A stretch of DNA of 6,004 nt from Rubrivivax sp. (GCA_030693565.1 JAUYAJ010000174.1:1-6004); one strand, 5' to 3'; positions 1 to 5,811 are shown, counted from the stretch's first letter. Numbers and translations: made by a program. The notes: generated from the letters alone by a model not told the origin.

Positions 1-295
1 CGGACAGTGGCTGGCCGTCCCGCATGAGCACACGGATGTGCCAGGTCTGCATCGCCAGCGTCTGCCCGCTGCGCGACCAGAACCAGACGAAATAGGCGCC
101 GATGACGATGAACAAAAAGGCCTGCAGGCCGTGCAGACCGACCAAGGCGTGGCGCTGGTCGGTGGCGGTCGAATAAACCAGCCCGGCGATCATGACGACG
201 CCGAACAGCAGCACGCCTTCGTAGAGAAAGCAGGCGCCGCGCCGCGCCCAGGTCGGCGCGCCCGGCAGGACGGCCGGCGTCGCGCCAGGGTTCAT
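1..295 (-). CDS. RDD family membrane protein (partial, C-terminal end beyond the left edge)
   Basis: The minus-strand frame from the ATG at 295-293 stays open to the window edge and gives 98 residues. Two hydrophobic segments, about residues 23-41 and 57-74, are followed by GQTLAMQTWHIRVLMRDGQP at 77-96. This is the typical RDD-family sequence after the second transmembrane helix (GQTLGMKxWxIRV..DG). An RR at 18-19 followed by an acidic residue at 26 (Glu rather than the usual Asp) fits the first family signature. RDD proteins are small inner-membrane proteins; a few are linked to ion transport, but the role here is unknown. The start overlaps the stop of the upstream DUF3106 gene as ATGA (295-292), which supports the start and suggests translational coupling. 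It is the last gene visible in the sigma-factor operon. Family is fairly sure, function is not. Confidence 0.82.
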   Translation of the reverse strand, partial: MNPGATPAVLPGAPTWARRGACFLYEGVLLFGVVMIAGLVYSTATDQRHALVGLHGLQAFLFIVIGAYFVWFWSRSGQTLAMQTWHIRVLMRDGQPLS

Positions 296-1071
296 GGGTC
301 GATGTCGGCGGGCGTGTCCGAGCGCGGCTGCAACGCGTTGCCTTGCTGGCCGCGACGCGGCAGCAGCGTGACCGGGTTGACGAAGCCCTCGGTGGCCGCA
401 ATCTTGGGCAGCCCCGGCTGGTGGTGCAGCGGTGGCCTGGCCGGCTTGGAGATCAAGGTCGTGGTCGCGCCGGGCCTGATCTGGACTACGGTCGGGCTCA
501 CCGGCTTGGTCGGGTGCGCCTTCGGCGCCTGGACGATGTTGCGCTTGGCCGCCGGCTGCGACGCTGCGGCCTTGGCGGCCGCTGGCGACGACGCCGCAGC
601 AGCGGCGGAGGCCGGCCCACGCAGGGCCCACTCGCGGCGCTCGTCTTCGGGCAGCGCCTGGTAGGCCTCCCAGCGCGCCGATCGATCGTCGGGACTCAAC
701 TGCCGCGCTTCCTGGAACTTCAGTCGCGCCTGGCCACGTTCGGTGGGCGTCATGTTGGCCCAGGGCGCCATGCGTTCCAGCACGCGCTCGCGTTCGGCTG
801 CCGGCATGGCCGGAAAGCGCGCCGCCACCTCGAGCCACTTTTCCTTGCGGTTGCGGTCGATCAAGGCCCAATCGGCAGCCAGCGGCGCCAGGGCGGCCTG
901 CTGGGCCGGGCTGAGCTCAGACCATGCCAAGCCGCCGCTCGGCGCCCGAACCGGCGTCGACACCGGTTTGTCGGCCCAAGCCGGATTCGCTGCCGTCAGC
1001 ATCAAGCCCAGCATGAGGAACCCGCACGCCCATCCGACACGACGCGGTGAAAGCGCGTTCAGTCGACCCAT
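292..1071 (-). CDS. DUF3106 domain-containing secreted protein
   Basis: This is a 259-residue protein starting at the ATG at 1071-1069, which overlaps the previous stop as TGATG. The frame stays open further upstream, but that part is a shadow of the DUF3619 gene. Residues 1-33 form a signal peptide: arginines at 10-11, a hydrophobic core at about 13-28, and a signal peptidase I site after AWA (31-33). Residues about 48-150 match DUF3106: helical, Trp/Arg/Glu-rich, with recurring units such as LSPAQQ (53-58), FPAMPAAERERV (86-97), WANMTPTERGQAR (104-116) and YQALPEDERREW (137-148). The remaining ~110 residues are a low-complexity Ala/Pro/Lys-rich tail, probably disordered. The repeated helical LxPxxR pattern loosely recalls periplasmic Spy/CpxP-type sensor proteins, but that is inference only. 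Its position after a sigma factor and a membrane-anchored partner suggests a periplasmic signal-input or envelope role. No enzymatic motif is seen. Confidence 0.86.
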   Translation of the reverse strand: MGRLNALSPRRVGWACGFLMLGLMLTAANPAWADKPVSTPVRAPSGGLAWSELSPAQQAALAPLAADWALIDRNRKEKWLEVAARFPAMPAAERERVLERMAPWANMTPTERGQARLKFQEARQLSPDDRSARWEAYQALPEDERREWALRGPASAAAAASSPAAAKAAASQPAAKRNIVQAPKAHPTKPVSPTVVQIRPGATTTLISKPARPPLHHQPGLPKIAATEGFVNPVTLLPRRGQQGNALQPRSDTPADIDP

Positions 1072-1526
1072 CAGTGGGGGACGTCCTTGAGAAACTCGAC
1101 GAATCCCGGGTCCGTGTAGGCAATCGGGGGCACGTCGTCGGCCAGCAGCACGGCGTCGATGTCGGCCGCGGCCAGCACCTGGGTGTGGGTGGTCCAGTTC
1201 TCGATGCCGACCAGGCCCGCGACCAGGATGAGCAAAGGCAATAGCGACGCCACGCGCTGCCACCAGTCGGGCGGCCCGGCCAGGAAGGCCGCACCAGGCG
1301 ACATCAGCACCGACACCGAGGTTGCCAGCGGCGACGATTTGCGCGCCGCCGCCAAACGCTGGCGACTGAGGCGACCCTGTTCGACAGCCTGCTGACGCGC
1401 CACCCGCAGACGCTCGGAGATGTCATGCGGCAAAGCGGCCGCCTGCTCGCCCAGGCCGGCGGCCAAACGGGCCGCCAGGCGGGTTTGCAAAACCTCGGAG
1501 TCGTGGAGTGTGGTCGATGGCCTCAT
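1071..1526 (-). CDS. DUF3619 family single-span membrane protein, putative anti-sigma factor
   Basis: This is a 151-residue protein from the ATG at 1526-1524, which overlaps the sigma-factor stop as ATGA (1526-1523). An upstream in-frame Met at 1610 lies inside the sigma gene and is rejected. Residues 1-65 are a charged, helical, probably cytoplasmic part, with ISERLRVARQQAVEQ at 36-50 being typical of DUF3619. A single hydrophobic helix lies at about 92-111, and a short acidic tail (112-151) is probably periplasmic. The topology (cytoplasmic N-terminus, one helix, short outer domain) and the place directly after a sigma factor are those of an anti-sigma factor. There is no cysteine, so it is not a zinc-binding ZAS-type anti-sigma factor. 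Family assignment rests on sequence and context that I recall from Burkholderiales; the anti-sigma role is inference. Confidence 0.82.
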   Translation of the reverse strand: MRPSTTLHDSEVLQTRLAARLAAGLGEQAAALPHDISERLRVARQQAVEQGRLSRQRLAAARKSSPLATSVSVLMSPGAAFLAGPPDWWQRVASLLPLLILVAGLVGIENWTTHTQVLAAADIDAVLLADDVPPIAYTDPGFVEFLKDVPH

Positions 1527-2089
1527 GGGGTGATCCCTCTTGTTCGCAGCGCCAGAGCCAATGCCTGGACAGCCCGGGAGCAATGTGTCTTCACGCTTCC
1601 CTCCGAGCAACCCATCACCGCCGCGGTCTCGGCAACGTCGAATTCCTCCCAGTAACGCAGCAGGAAGGCCTCCCGTTGACGCGCGGGCAGCGCTGCGACC
1701 GCTGTTTCGATGTGCAAAAGTACCTGGGAGCGCGAAACTGCATCGGCAGCACTCTCGGTGCCCAGGCTGCCTTCGACGGCCTGCAGCGATTCGAAGAGAT
1801 CGAAATCACCACCTTCATCCCCTGTGTCGAAATCAGACAGATTCTGTATGAGCGCGTTGTGAACCTTTTGCCGACGGAACCAATCCATGGTCGCGTTGGA
1901 CAGGATGCGCTGGAACAGCGGCGGCAGTTCGGCTGCCGGCCGGTCGGCATATCTCTCGGCCAACCGGATCATCGCGTCCTGGACGATGTCGAGTGCCGCG
2001 TCGTCAGACCTGACCGCGTAAACGGTGCGCTTGAACGCCCGTCTTTCGACGCTTTTCAGGAAGTCAGAGAGTTCTTTGTCAGAAGCCAA
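1523..2089 (-). CDS. ECF-like sigma-70 family RNA polymerase sigma factor
   Basis: This 188-residue protein has only sigma regions 2 and 4. Region 2 spans about residues 7-78, with the core-binding part DDAALDIVQDAMIRLAERY (29-47) and the -10 recognition part NATMDWFRRQK (65-75). An acidic linker (84-116) follows. Region 4 spans about 126-178, with LPARQREAFLLRYWEEF (134-150) and a helix-turn-helix at 151-174 containing GCSEGSVKTHCSRA. No region 1 or 3 is present, as expected for the ECF/group 4 class. The start is TTG (2089-2087): no ATG or GTG occurs between it and the in-frame stop upstream, and homologues as I recall them begin MAS(D/E)xELSDFL, exactly at this codon. No clear Shine-Dalgarno precedes it. 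It is the first gene of the operon and overlaps its putative anti-sigma partner. The regulon is unknown; autoregulation from the divergent promoter region is possible. Confidence 0.92.
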   Translation of the reverse strand: MASDKELSDFLKSVERRAFKRTVYAVRSDDAALDIVQDAMIRLAERYADRPAAELPPLFQRILSNATMDWFRRQKVHNALIQNLSDFDTGDEGGDFDLFESLQAVEGSLGTESAADAVSRSQVLLHIETAVAALPARQREAFLLRYWEEFDVAETAAVMGCSEGSVKTHCSRAVQALALALRTRGITP

Positions 2090-2131
2090 CGCGTCGCGTT
2101 TCGGGTCCCGGACCCAGATCGAGAGGGGCAG

Positions 2132-2186
2132 ATTATGTCATCGGCCCTGGCCTTGCCCGGCTACGGGTCCGACCCGATGCCATAAT
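2132..2186. promoter_or_regulatory. Imperfect inverted repeat with outward-facing -10-like hexamers in the divergent intergenic region
   Basis: The arms 2132-2144 (ATTATGTCATCGG) and 2174-2186 (CCGATGCCATAAT) are reverse complements at 12 of 13 positions. The single mismatch is 2138/2180, and the spacer is 29 bases. The outer end of each arm is CATAAT read outwards: on the minus strand at 2137-2132 towards the sigma operon, and on the plus strand at 2181-2186 towards ilvI. CATAAT matches five of six bases of the sigma-70 -10 consensus. No good -35 box lies at normal spacing on either side; the nearest on the plus strand, TTGCCC at 2153-2158, is 22 bases away. The repeat could be a pair of back-to-back promoters, an operator for a dimeric regulator, or both. 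Starts near 2125 and 2193 would give leaders of about 36 and 142 bases. Function is inferred. Confidence 0.45.
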
Positions 2187-2221
2187 GCTGCTTCGCACAA
2201 CGCTCTTTTGGTCTCATGCCG

Positions 2222-2248
2222 GCCGCCCGACCCGGGCGGCGGTATTTT
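2222..2248 (+). terminator. Candidate attenuator hairpin in the ilv leader
   Basis: GCCGCCCG (2222-2229) pairs perfectly with CGGGCGGC (2233-2240) around an ACC loop. The 8-bp all-G/C stem is followed after GG by TATTTT (2243-2248), the layout of an intrinsic terminator with a short, imperfect U-tract. It lies 87 bases before the ilvI ATG and downstream of the CATAAT hexamer, so a transcript starting there would meet it early. A smaller hairpin, GCGGT (2239-2243) with ACCGC (2250-2254), overlaps its last two stem bases and holds the T-run in its loop, so the two are mutually exclusive. Premature termination control of the branched-chain operon is plausible, but no convincing leader peptide was found. 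Confidence 0.35.
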
Positions 2249-2284
2249 GACCGCGCAGGCGCCACACCCGTCTCACAAGGACGC

Positions 2285-2291
2285 GGAGAGG
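2285..2291 (+). promoter_or_regulatory. Shine-Dalgarno-like GGAGAGG that leaves the ilvI start ambiguous
   Basis: GGAGAGG lies seven bases before the in-frame ATG at 2299, a better ribosome-binding match than AAAGG (2324-2328), six bases before ATG 2335. If 2299 were used, the enzyme would gain 12 residues at its N-terminus. The 12 codons at 2299-2334 use mostly A or T at the third position, unlike the rest of the gene, so I favour 2335. The sequence alone does not settle it. Confidence 0.4.
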
Positions 2292-2334
2292 TGCACCGAT
2301 GGTTTTTCGTCAGAGAAATTCACAAAGGTTCGAA

Positions 2335-4110
2335 ATGGACATGTCTGCCGCGGAAGTCAAGCGTGCCGCATTGGCACAGCCGCAAAATCCCCCCCCCACC
2401 GATCCCAACGGGTCGGAAATCCTTGTTCGCTGCCTGCAGGCCGAAGGTGTCAAATACCTTTGGGGCTACCCAGGCGGCGCTGTGCTGTACATCTACGATG
2501 CCCTGTACAAGCAGGACAGCATCGAGCATGTGCTGGTACGCCACGAACAGGCCGCCGTCCATGCCGCCGACGGCTACGCCCGCGCCACCGGTGAGGTCGG
2601 CGTCGCCCTGGTGACCTCGGGCCCTCGGGTGACGAATGCCGTCACCGGCATCGCCACCGCGTACATGGACTCGATCCCGATGGTGATCATCACCGGGCAG
2701 GTGCCAACGCCGGCAATCGGCCTGGACGCCTTCCAGGAATGTGACACCGTCGGCATCACGCGCCCGATCGTCAAGCACAACTTCCTCGTCAAGGACGTGC
2801 GCGACCTGGCGTTGACGCTGAAGAAGGCGTTCCACATCGCCCGCACCGGCCGCCCGGGCCCGGTGGTGGTGGACATCCCGAAGGATGTCTCGCTTTACAC
2901 GACGCCGTTCCACTACCCCGAGACGGTGGAGATGCGCTCGTACAACCCGGTCAAGCGCGGCCACGGCGGCCAGATCCGCAAGGCCGTGCAGTTGCTGCTG
3001 CAGGCCAAACGGCCTTACATCTACACCGGCGGCGGCGTCATCCTGGGCAATGCGTCGCAGGAACTGCGTGAACTGGTCGACCTGCTGGGCTTCCCGTGCA
3101 CGAACACCTTGATGGGTCTGGGCGCCATCGCGTCCAGCGACCCGAAGTTCCTGGGCATGCTGGGCATGCACGGCACCTACGAAGCCAACATGACGATGCA
3201 GCACTGCGACGTGCTGCTGGCTGTCGGGGCGCGCTTCGATGACCGCGTGATCGGCAACCCGAAGCATTTCGCTTCGGTCGAGCGCAAGATCATCCATGTC
3301 GACATCGATCCGTCGAGCATCAGCAAGCGCGTGCGCGTCGACATCCCGATCGTCGGCGACGTGCGCGACGTGCTGCAGGAGTTGATCGTCCAGATCAAGG
3401 AATTGCAGGCACGCCCGGACCGCGGCGCGCTGGCGGACTGGTGGGGCCAGATCAACGGCTGGCGCAAACGCGACTGCCTGGCCTTCAAGAACAGCAGCGA
3501 AGTCATCAAGCCGCAGTACGTGGTCCAGACGCTGTGCGAGCTGACGCGCGGGCGCGACACCTACATCACGTCGGACGTCGGCCAGCACCAGATGTGGGCG
3601 GCGCAGTACTTCGGTTTCGAGGAGCCGCGGCGCTGGATCAACTCCGGCGGCCTGGGCACGATGGGCGTGGGCCTGCCGTACGCGATGGGCATCAAGCTGG
3701 CCAAGCCGGATTCGGATGTCTTTTGCATCACCGGCGAGGGCTCGATCCAGATGTGCATCCAGGAGCTCTCGACCTGCCAGCAGTACAAGACGCCGGTGAA
3801 GATCGTTTCGCTCAACAACCGCTACCTGGGCATGGTGAGGCAGTGGCAGCAGATCGACTACGGCGGCCGCTACTCGCACAGCTACATGGACGCGCTGCCC
3901 GACTTCGTCAAGCTCGCCGAGGCCTACGGCCATGTCGGCCTGCTGGTCGAAAAGCCCAGCGACGTCGAGCCGGCGCTTCGAGAAGCCATCCGCCTGAAGG
4001 ACCGCACGGTGTTCATCGACGTGCGCACCGACCCGACCGAAAACGTCTGGCCGATGGTGCAGGCGGGCAAAGGCATCAGCGAGATGCTGCTGGGCTCCGA
4101 GGACTTGTGA
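2335..4110 (+). CDS. ilvI: Acetolactate synthase catalytic (large) subunit
   Basis: This ThDP-, Mg- and FAD-dependent enzyme condenses two pyruvates to 2-acetolactate, or pyruvate with 2-oxobutyrate to 2-acetohydroxybutyrate, the first common step of Val/Leu/Ile synthesis (also named ilvB). The protein has 591 residues: a pyrimidine-binding domain at about 25-190 with WGYPGG (43-48) and the catalytic Glu71 in RHEQAAVHAADGYARATG; a central FAD domain at about 210-360 with GARFDDRV (298-305); and a pyrophosphate domain at about 400-560 with GEGS (467-470) and the metal-ligand region LNNRYLG (493-499). GEGS for GDGS is usual in Burkholderiales. Odd point: residue 98 is Arg (CGG, 2626-2628) where TSGPG requires Gly. 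I chose ATG 2335 because homologues begin near M(D/E)xSxAE and codons 2299-2334 lack the gene's G/C-ending bias. ATG 2299 is preceded by a stronger Shine-Dalgarno, and 2341 is also possible. Confidence 0.96.
   Translation: MDMSAAEVKRAALAQPQNPPPTDPNGSEILVRCLQAEGVKYLWGYPGGAVLYIYDALYKQDSIEHVLVRHEQAAVHAADGYARATGEVGVALVTSGPRVTNAVTGIATAYMDSIPMVIITGQVPTPAIGLDAFQECDTVGITRPIVKHNFLVKDVRDLALTLKKAFHIARTGRPGPVVVDIPKDVSLYTTPFHYPETVEMRSYNPVKRGHGGQIRKAVQLLLQAKRPYIYTGGGVILGNASQELRELVDLLGFPCTNTLMGLGAIASSDPKFLGMLGMHGTYEANMTMQHCDVLLAVGARFDDRVIGNPKHFASVERKIIHVDIDPSSISKRVRVDIPIVGDVRDVLQELIVQIKELQARPDRGALADWWGQINGWRKRDCLAFKNSSEVIKPQYVVQTLCELTRGRDTYITSDVGQHQMWAAQYFGFEEPRRWINSGGLGTMGVGLPYAMGIKLAKPDSDVFCITGEGSIQMCIQELSTCQQYKTPVKIVSLNNRYLGMVRQWQQIDYGGRYSHSYMDALPDFVKLAEAYGHVGLLVEKPSDVEPALREAIRLKDRTVFIDVRTDPTENVWPMVQAGKGISEMLLGSEDL
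2389..2397 (+). repeat. Run of nine C inside ilvI
   Basis: Nine consecutive C bases encode Pro19-Pro21 of IlvI and the edges of that stretch, before the conserved domain begins. With nine C the reading frame is open through the whole gene. A gain or loss of one C would shift the frame near the start of the enzyme. Runs of this length are prone to slippage in replication and to sequencing error. No functional role is claimed. Confidence 0.8.
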
Positions 4111-4252
4111 GCGCCTGAATCGGTCGCTGTGCCCCGGCGCTACCGCGCCGGCGTCAGGGCGGCCGAGGATGGTGATCGCAACCCGGAACAATCACATTCA
4201 CATCGAAGGGCGTTGACCGGCGCCAGCGGCACACCCACCGCTTCAGCGCCGG
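4111..4252 (+). promoter_or_regulatory. Structured ilvI-ilvH spacer, candidate cis-regulatory RNA
   Basis: The 162 bases between ilvI and ilvH form no credible gene but can fold extensively. GC plus CCTGA (4111-4112, 4114-4118) pairs with TCAGGGC (4154-4160), with G4113 bulged. This closes a hairpin of CCGGCGC (4134-4140) and GCGCCGG (4145-4151) with a TACC loop. GTGAT (4172-4176) can pair with ATCAC (4191-4195). A second long hairpin pairs CCGGCGC (4217-4223) with GCGCCGG (4246-4252) and, inside it, AGCGG (4225-4229) with CCGCT (4238-4242). The 7-base arms of the first and last hairpins are identical, so they can exchange partners. I recall a published candidate 'ilvH' RNA motif upstream of ilvH in Betaproteobacteria; whether this is an example cannot be checked here. 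The last arm ends 20 bases before the ilvH ATG, so effects on ilvH translation are plausible. Confidence 0.55.
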
Positions 4253-4272
4253 CCGCGCCAGAGCGAGACCCC

Positions 4273-4764
4273 ATGAAACACATCATTGCCCTGCTGCTCG
4301 AAAACGAGCCTGGCGCGCTGTCGCGTGTCGTCGCGCTGTTCTCTGCGCGCGGCTACAACATCGAGAGCCTGACAGTTGCCACGACCGAAGACGCTTCGCT
4401 GTCGCGCATGACCATCGTCACCTCGGGATCGGACGAAGTCATCGAGCAGATCACCAAGCACCTGAACCGGCTGATCGAGGTCGTCAAGGTCGTCGACCTG
4501 ACCGAAGGCAGCTACACCGAGCGCGAGCTGATGCTGGTGAAAGTGCGCGCCGTCGGCAAGGAGCGCGAGGAGATGAGCCGCATGGCCGACATCTTCCGCG
4601 GCCGCGTCATCGACGTCACCGAGAAGAGCTACACGATCGAGTTGACTGGCGACGCCGCCAAGCTCGACGCATTTCTGCTGGCCATCGACCGTTCGGCCAT
4701 CCTGGAGACCGTGCGCACGGGCACCAGCGGCATCGGTCGCGGCGAGCGCATCCTGCGCGTTTGA
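4273..4764 (+). CDS. ilvH: Acetolactate synthase regulatory (small) subunit
   Basis: This 163-residue protein, the same length as E. coli IlvH (also called ilvN in many genomes), binds the catalytic subunit, raises its activity and confers feedback inhibition by valine. An N-terminal ACT domain covers about residues 2-78, with LLENEPGALSRV (8-19) and RGYNIESLTVA (26-36). The positions tied to valine binding in E. coli IlvH, Asn11, Gly14, Ser17 and Asn29, are all kept, so valine sensitivity is expected. The C-terminal ACT-like domain (about 84-158) contains ERELMLVKVRA, the FRGRVIDVT stretch and a GIGRGERILRV end. The start at 4273 gives the family length; the frame is open back to 4129, but that extension has no family similarity. 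The Shine-Dalgarno is weak (GAGCGAG at 4261-4267). It lies 162 bases after ilvI and 25 before ilvC. Confidence 0.98.
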   Translation: MKHIIALLLENEPGALSRVVALFSARGYNIESLTVATTEDASLSRMTIVTSGSDEVIEQITKHLNRLIEVVKVVDLTEGSYTERELMLVKVRAVGKEREEMSRMADIFRGRVIDVTEKSYTIELTGDAAKLDAFLLAIDRSAILETVRTGTSGIGRGERILRV

Positions 4765-4778
4765 CTTTGAATTTCAAC

Positions 4779-4784
4779 GGAGAG
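4779..4784 (+). promoter_or_regulatory. Ribosome binding site of ilvC
   Basis: GGAGAG lies five bases before the ilvC ATG at 4790, within an A/T-richer 25-base spacer after the ilvH stop. It is the clearest binding site of the plus-strand genes here and fits the high expression usual for ilvC. Confidence 0.75.
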
Positions 4785-4789
4785 AACCC

Positions 4790-5806
4790 ATGAAGGTCTA
4801 TTACGACAAAGACGCCGACCTCAGCCTCATCAAGGGCAAGCAGGTCGCCATCATCGGCTACGGCTCGCAAGGCCATGCCCATGCCCAGAACCTCAACGAC
4901 AGCGGCGTCAAGGTCACCGTCGGTCTGCGCCGCAGCGGCGCCTCCTGGCCCAAGGTCGAGAAGGCGGGCCTGAAGGTCGCCGAAGTCGCCGATGCGGTGA
5001 AGAACGCCGACGTCGTGATGATCCTGCTGCCCGACGAGCAGATCGCCGCCGTCTACAAGAACGACATCGAGCCCAACTTGCGCGAAGGCGCGTCGGTGGC
5101 CTTCGCCCATGGCTTCAACGTGCACTACGGCCAGGTCGTGCCGCGCGACGATCTCGACGTCTGGATGGTCGCGCCGAAAGCGCCGGGCCACACGGTGCGC
5201 AACACCTACAGCCAGGGCGGCGGCGTGCCGCACCTGATCGCGGTCCATGCCGACAAGTCGGGCAAGGCGCGTGACCTGGCGCTGAGCTATGCCGCAGCCA
5301 ACGGCGGCGGCAAGGCCGGCATCATCGAGACCAACTTCCGCGAAGAGACCGAGACCGACTTGTTCGGCGAGCAAGCGGTGCTGTGCGGCGGCACGGTCGA
5401 GCTGATCAAGGCGGGCTACGAGACCCTGGTCGAGGCCGGCTACGCGCCCGAGATGGCCTACTTCGAGTGCCTGCACGAGCTCAAGCTGATCGTCGACCTG
5501 ATCTACGAAGGCGGCATCGCGAACATGAACTACTCGATCTCTAACAACGCCGAATACGGCGAGTACGTGACCGGCCCGCGCATCGTCACCGAAGAGACCA
5601 AGAAGGTCATTAAGCAAGTCCTCACGGACATCCAGACTGGCGAATACGCCAAGAGCTTCATCCTCGAGAACCGCGCCGGTGCGCCGACGCTGATTTCGCG
5701 CCGCCGCCTGAACTCGGAGCATTCGATCGAGGTCGTCGGCGAGAAGCTGCGCGCGATGATGCCGTGGATCAAGGCCAACAAGCTGGTCGACAAGAGCCGG
5801 AACTGA
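4790..5806 (+). CDS. ilvC: Ketol-acid reductoisomerase (class I, NADP-dependent)
   Basis: This enzyme converts 2-acetolactate to 2,3-dihydroxyisovalerate, and the ethyl analogue to the isoleucine precursor, by Mg-dependent alkyl migration and NADPH reduction; it acts directly after IlvIH. At 338 residues it is a standard short class I enzyme. The N-terminal Rossmann domain has GYGSQGHAHAQNL (23-35). The cofactor loop GLRRSGASW (45-53), with Arg47, Arg48, Ser49 and Ser52, fits NADPH use. Catalytic residues are in place: His107 (FAHGFNVHYGQ), Lys130 (APKAPGHTVR), metal ligands Asp190 and Glu194 (ETETDLFGEQ), Glu226 and Glu230 (FECLHELK), and Ser251 in NYSISNNAEYG. The knotted C-terminal domain runs from about 183 and ends in the usual MMPWI...LVDKSRN. 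It is very likely cotranscribed with ilvH, 25 bases upstream. Nothing looks unusual. Confidence 0.99.
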   Translation: MKVYYDKDADLSLIKGKQVAIIGYGSQGHAHAQNLNDSGVKVTVGLRRSGASWPKVEKAGLKVAEVADAVKNADVVMILLPDEQIAAVYKNDIEPNLREGASVAFAHGFNVHYGQVVPRDDLDVWMVAPKAPGHTVRNTYSQGGGVPHLIAVHADKSGKARDLALSYAAANGGGKAGIIETNFREETETDLFGEQAVLCGGTVELIKAGYETLVEAGYAPEMAYFECLHELKLIVDLIYEGGIANMNYSISNNAEYGEYVTGPRIVTEETKKVIKQVLTDIQTGEYAKSFILENRAGAPTLISRRRLNSEHSIEVVGEKLRAMMPWIKANKLVDKSRN

Positions 5807-5811
5807 GCCCG

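Noticed and set aside
38..1050. Plus-strand open frames at 38-664 and 343-1050
   Set aside because: They are shadows opposite the RDD and DUF3106 genes; the minus-strand frames have a signal peptide, family motifs and start/stop coupling, the plus-strand ones do not.
2185..2250. A 21-codon frame starting MLLRTTLF as a possible ilv leader peptide
   Set aside because: Its ATG overlaps the likely -10 hexamer, so it would not be transcribed from that promoter. It has no ribosome site, only three Leu and one Val codons, and runs through the hairpin itself instead of ending before it.
2290..2297. The 8-base palindrome GGTGCACC before ATG 2299
   Set aside because: It is short, expected by chance in this composition, and not placed as an obvious operator.
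3733..3744. GEGS instead of GDGS in the ThDP/Mg motif of IlvI
   Set aside because: As I recall, Glu at this position is the normal form in Burkholderiales acetolactate synthases, so it is not an anomaly.
2320..4191. A 623-codon open frame on the minus strand opposite ilvI, and a 410-codon one at 4616-5848 opposite ilvH/ilvC
   Set aside because: Both lie antisense to certain genes in G+C-rich DNA, where such frames arise from third-position bias; their translations are rich in Arg/His/Asp/Ala/Val and show no domain.
4129..4272. An N-terminal extension of IlvH by 48 residues from ATG 4129
   Set aside because: The extension has no family similarity, and the start at 4273 gives the exact usual length of 163 residues; the bases form RNA-like hairpins instead.
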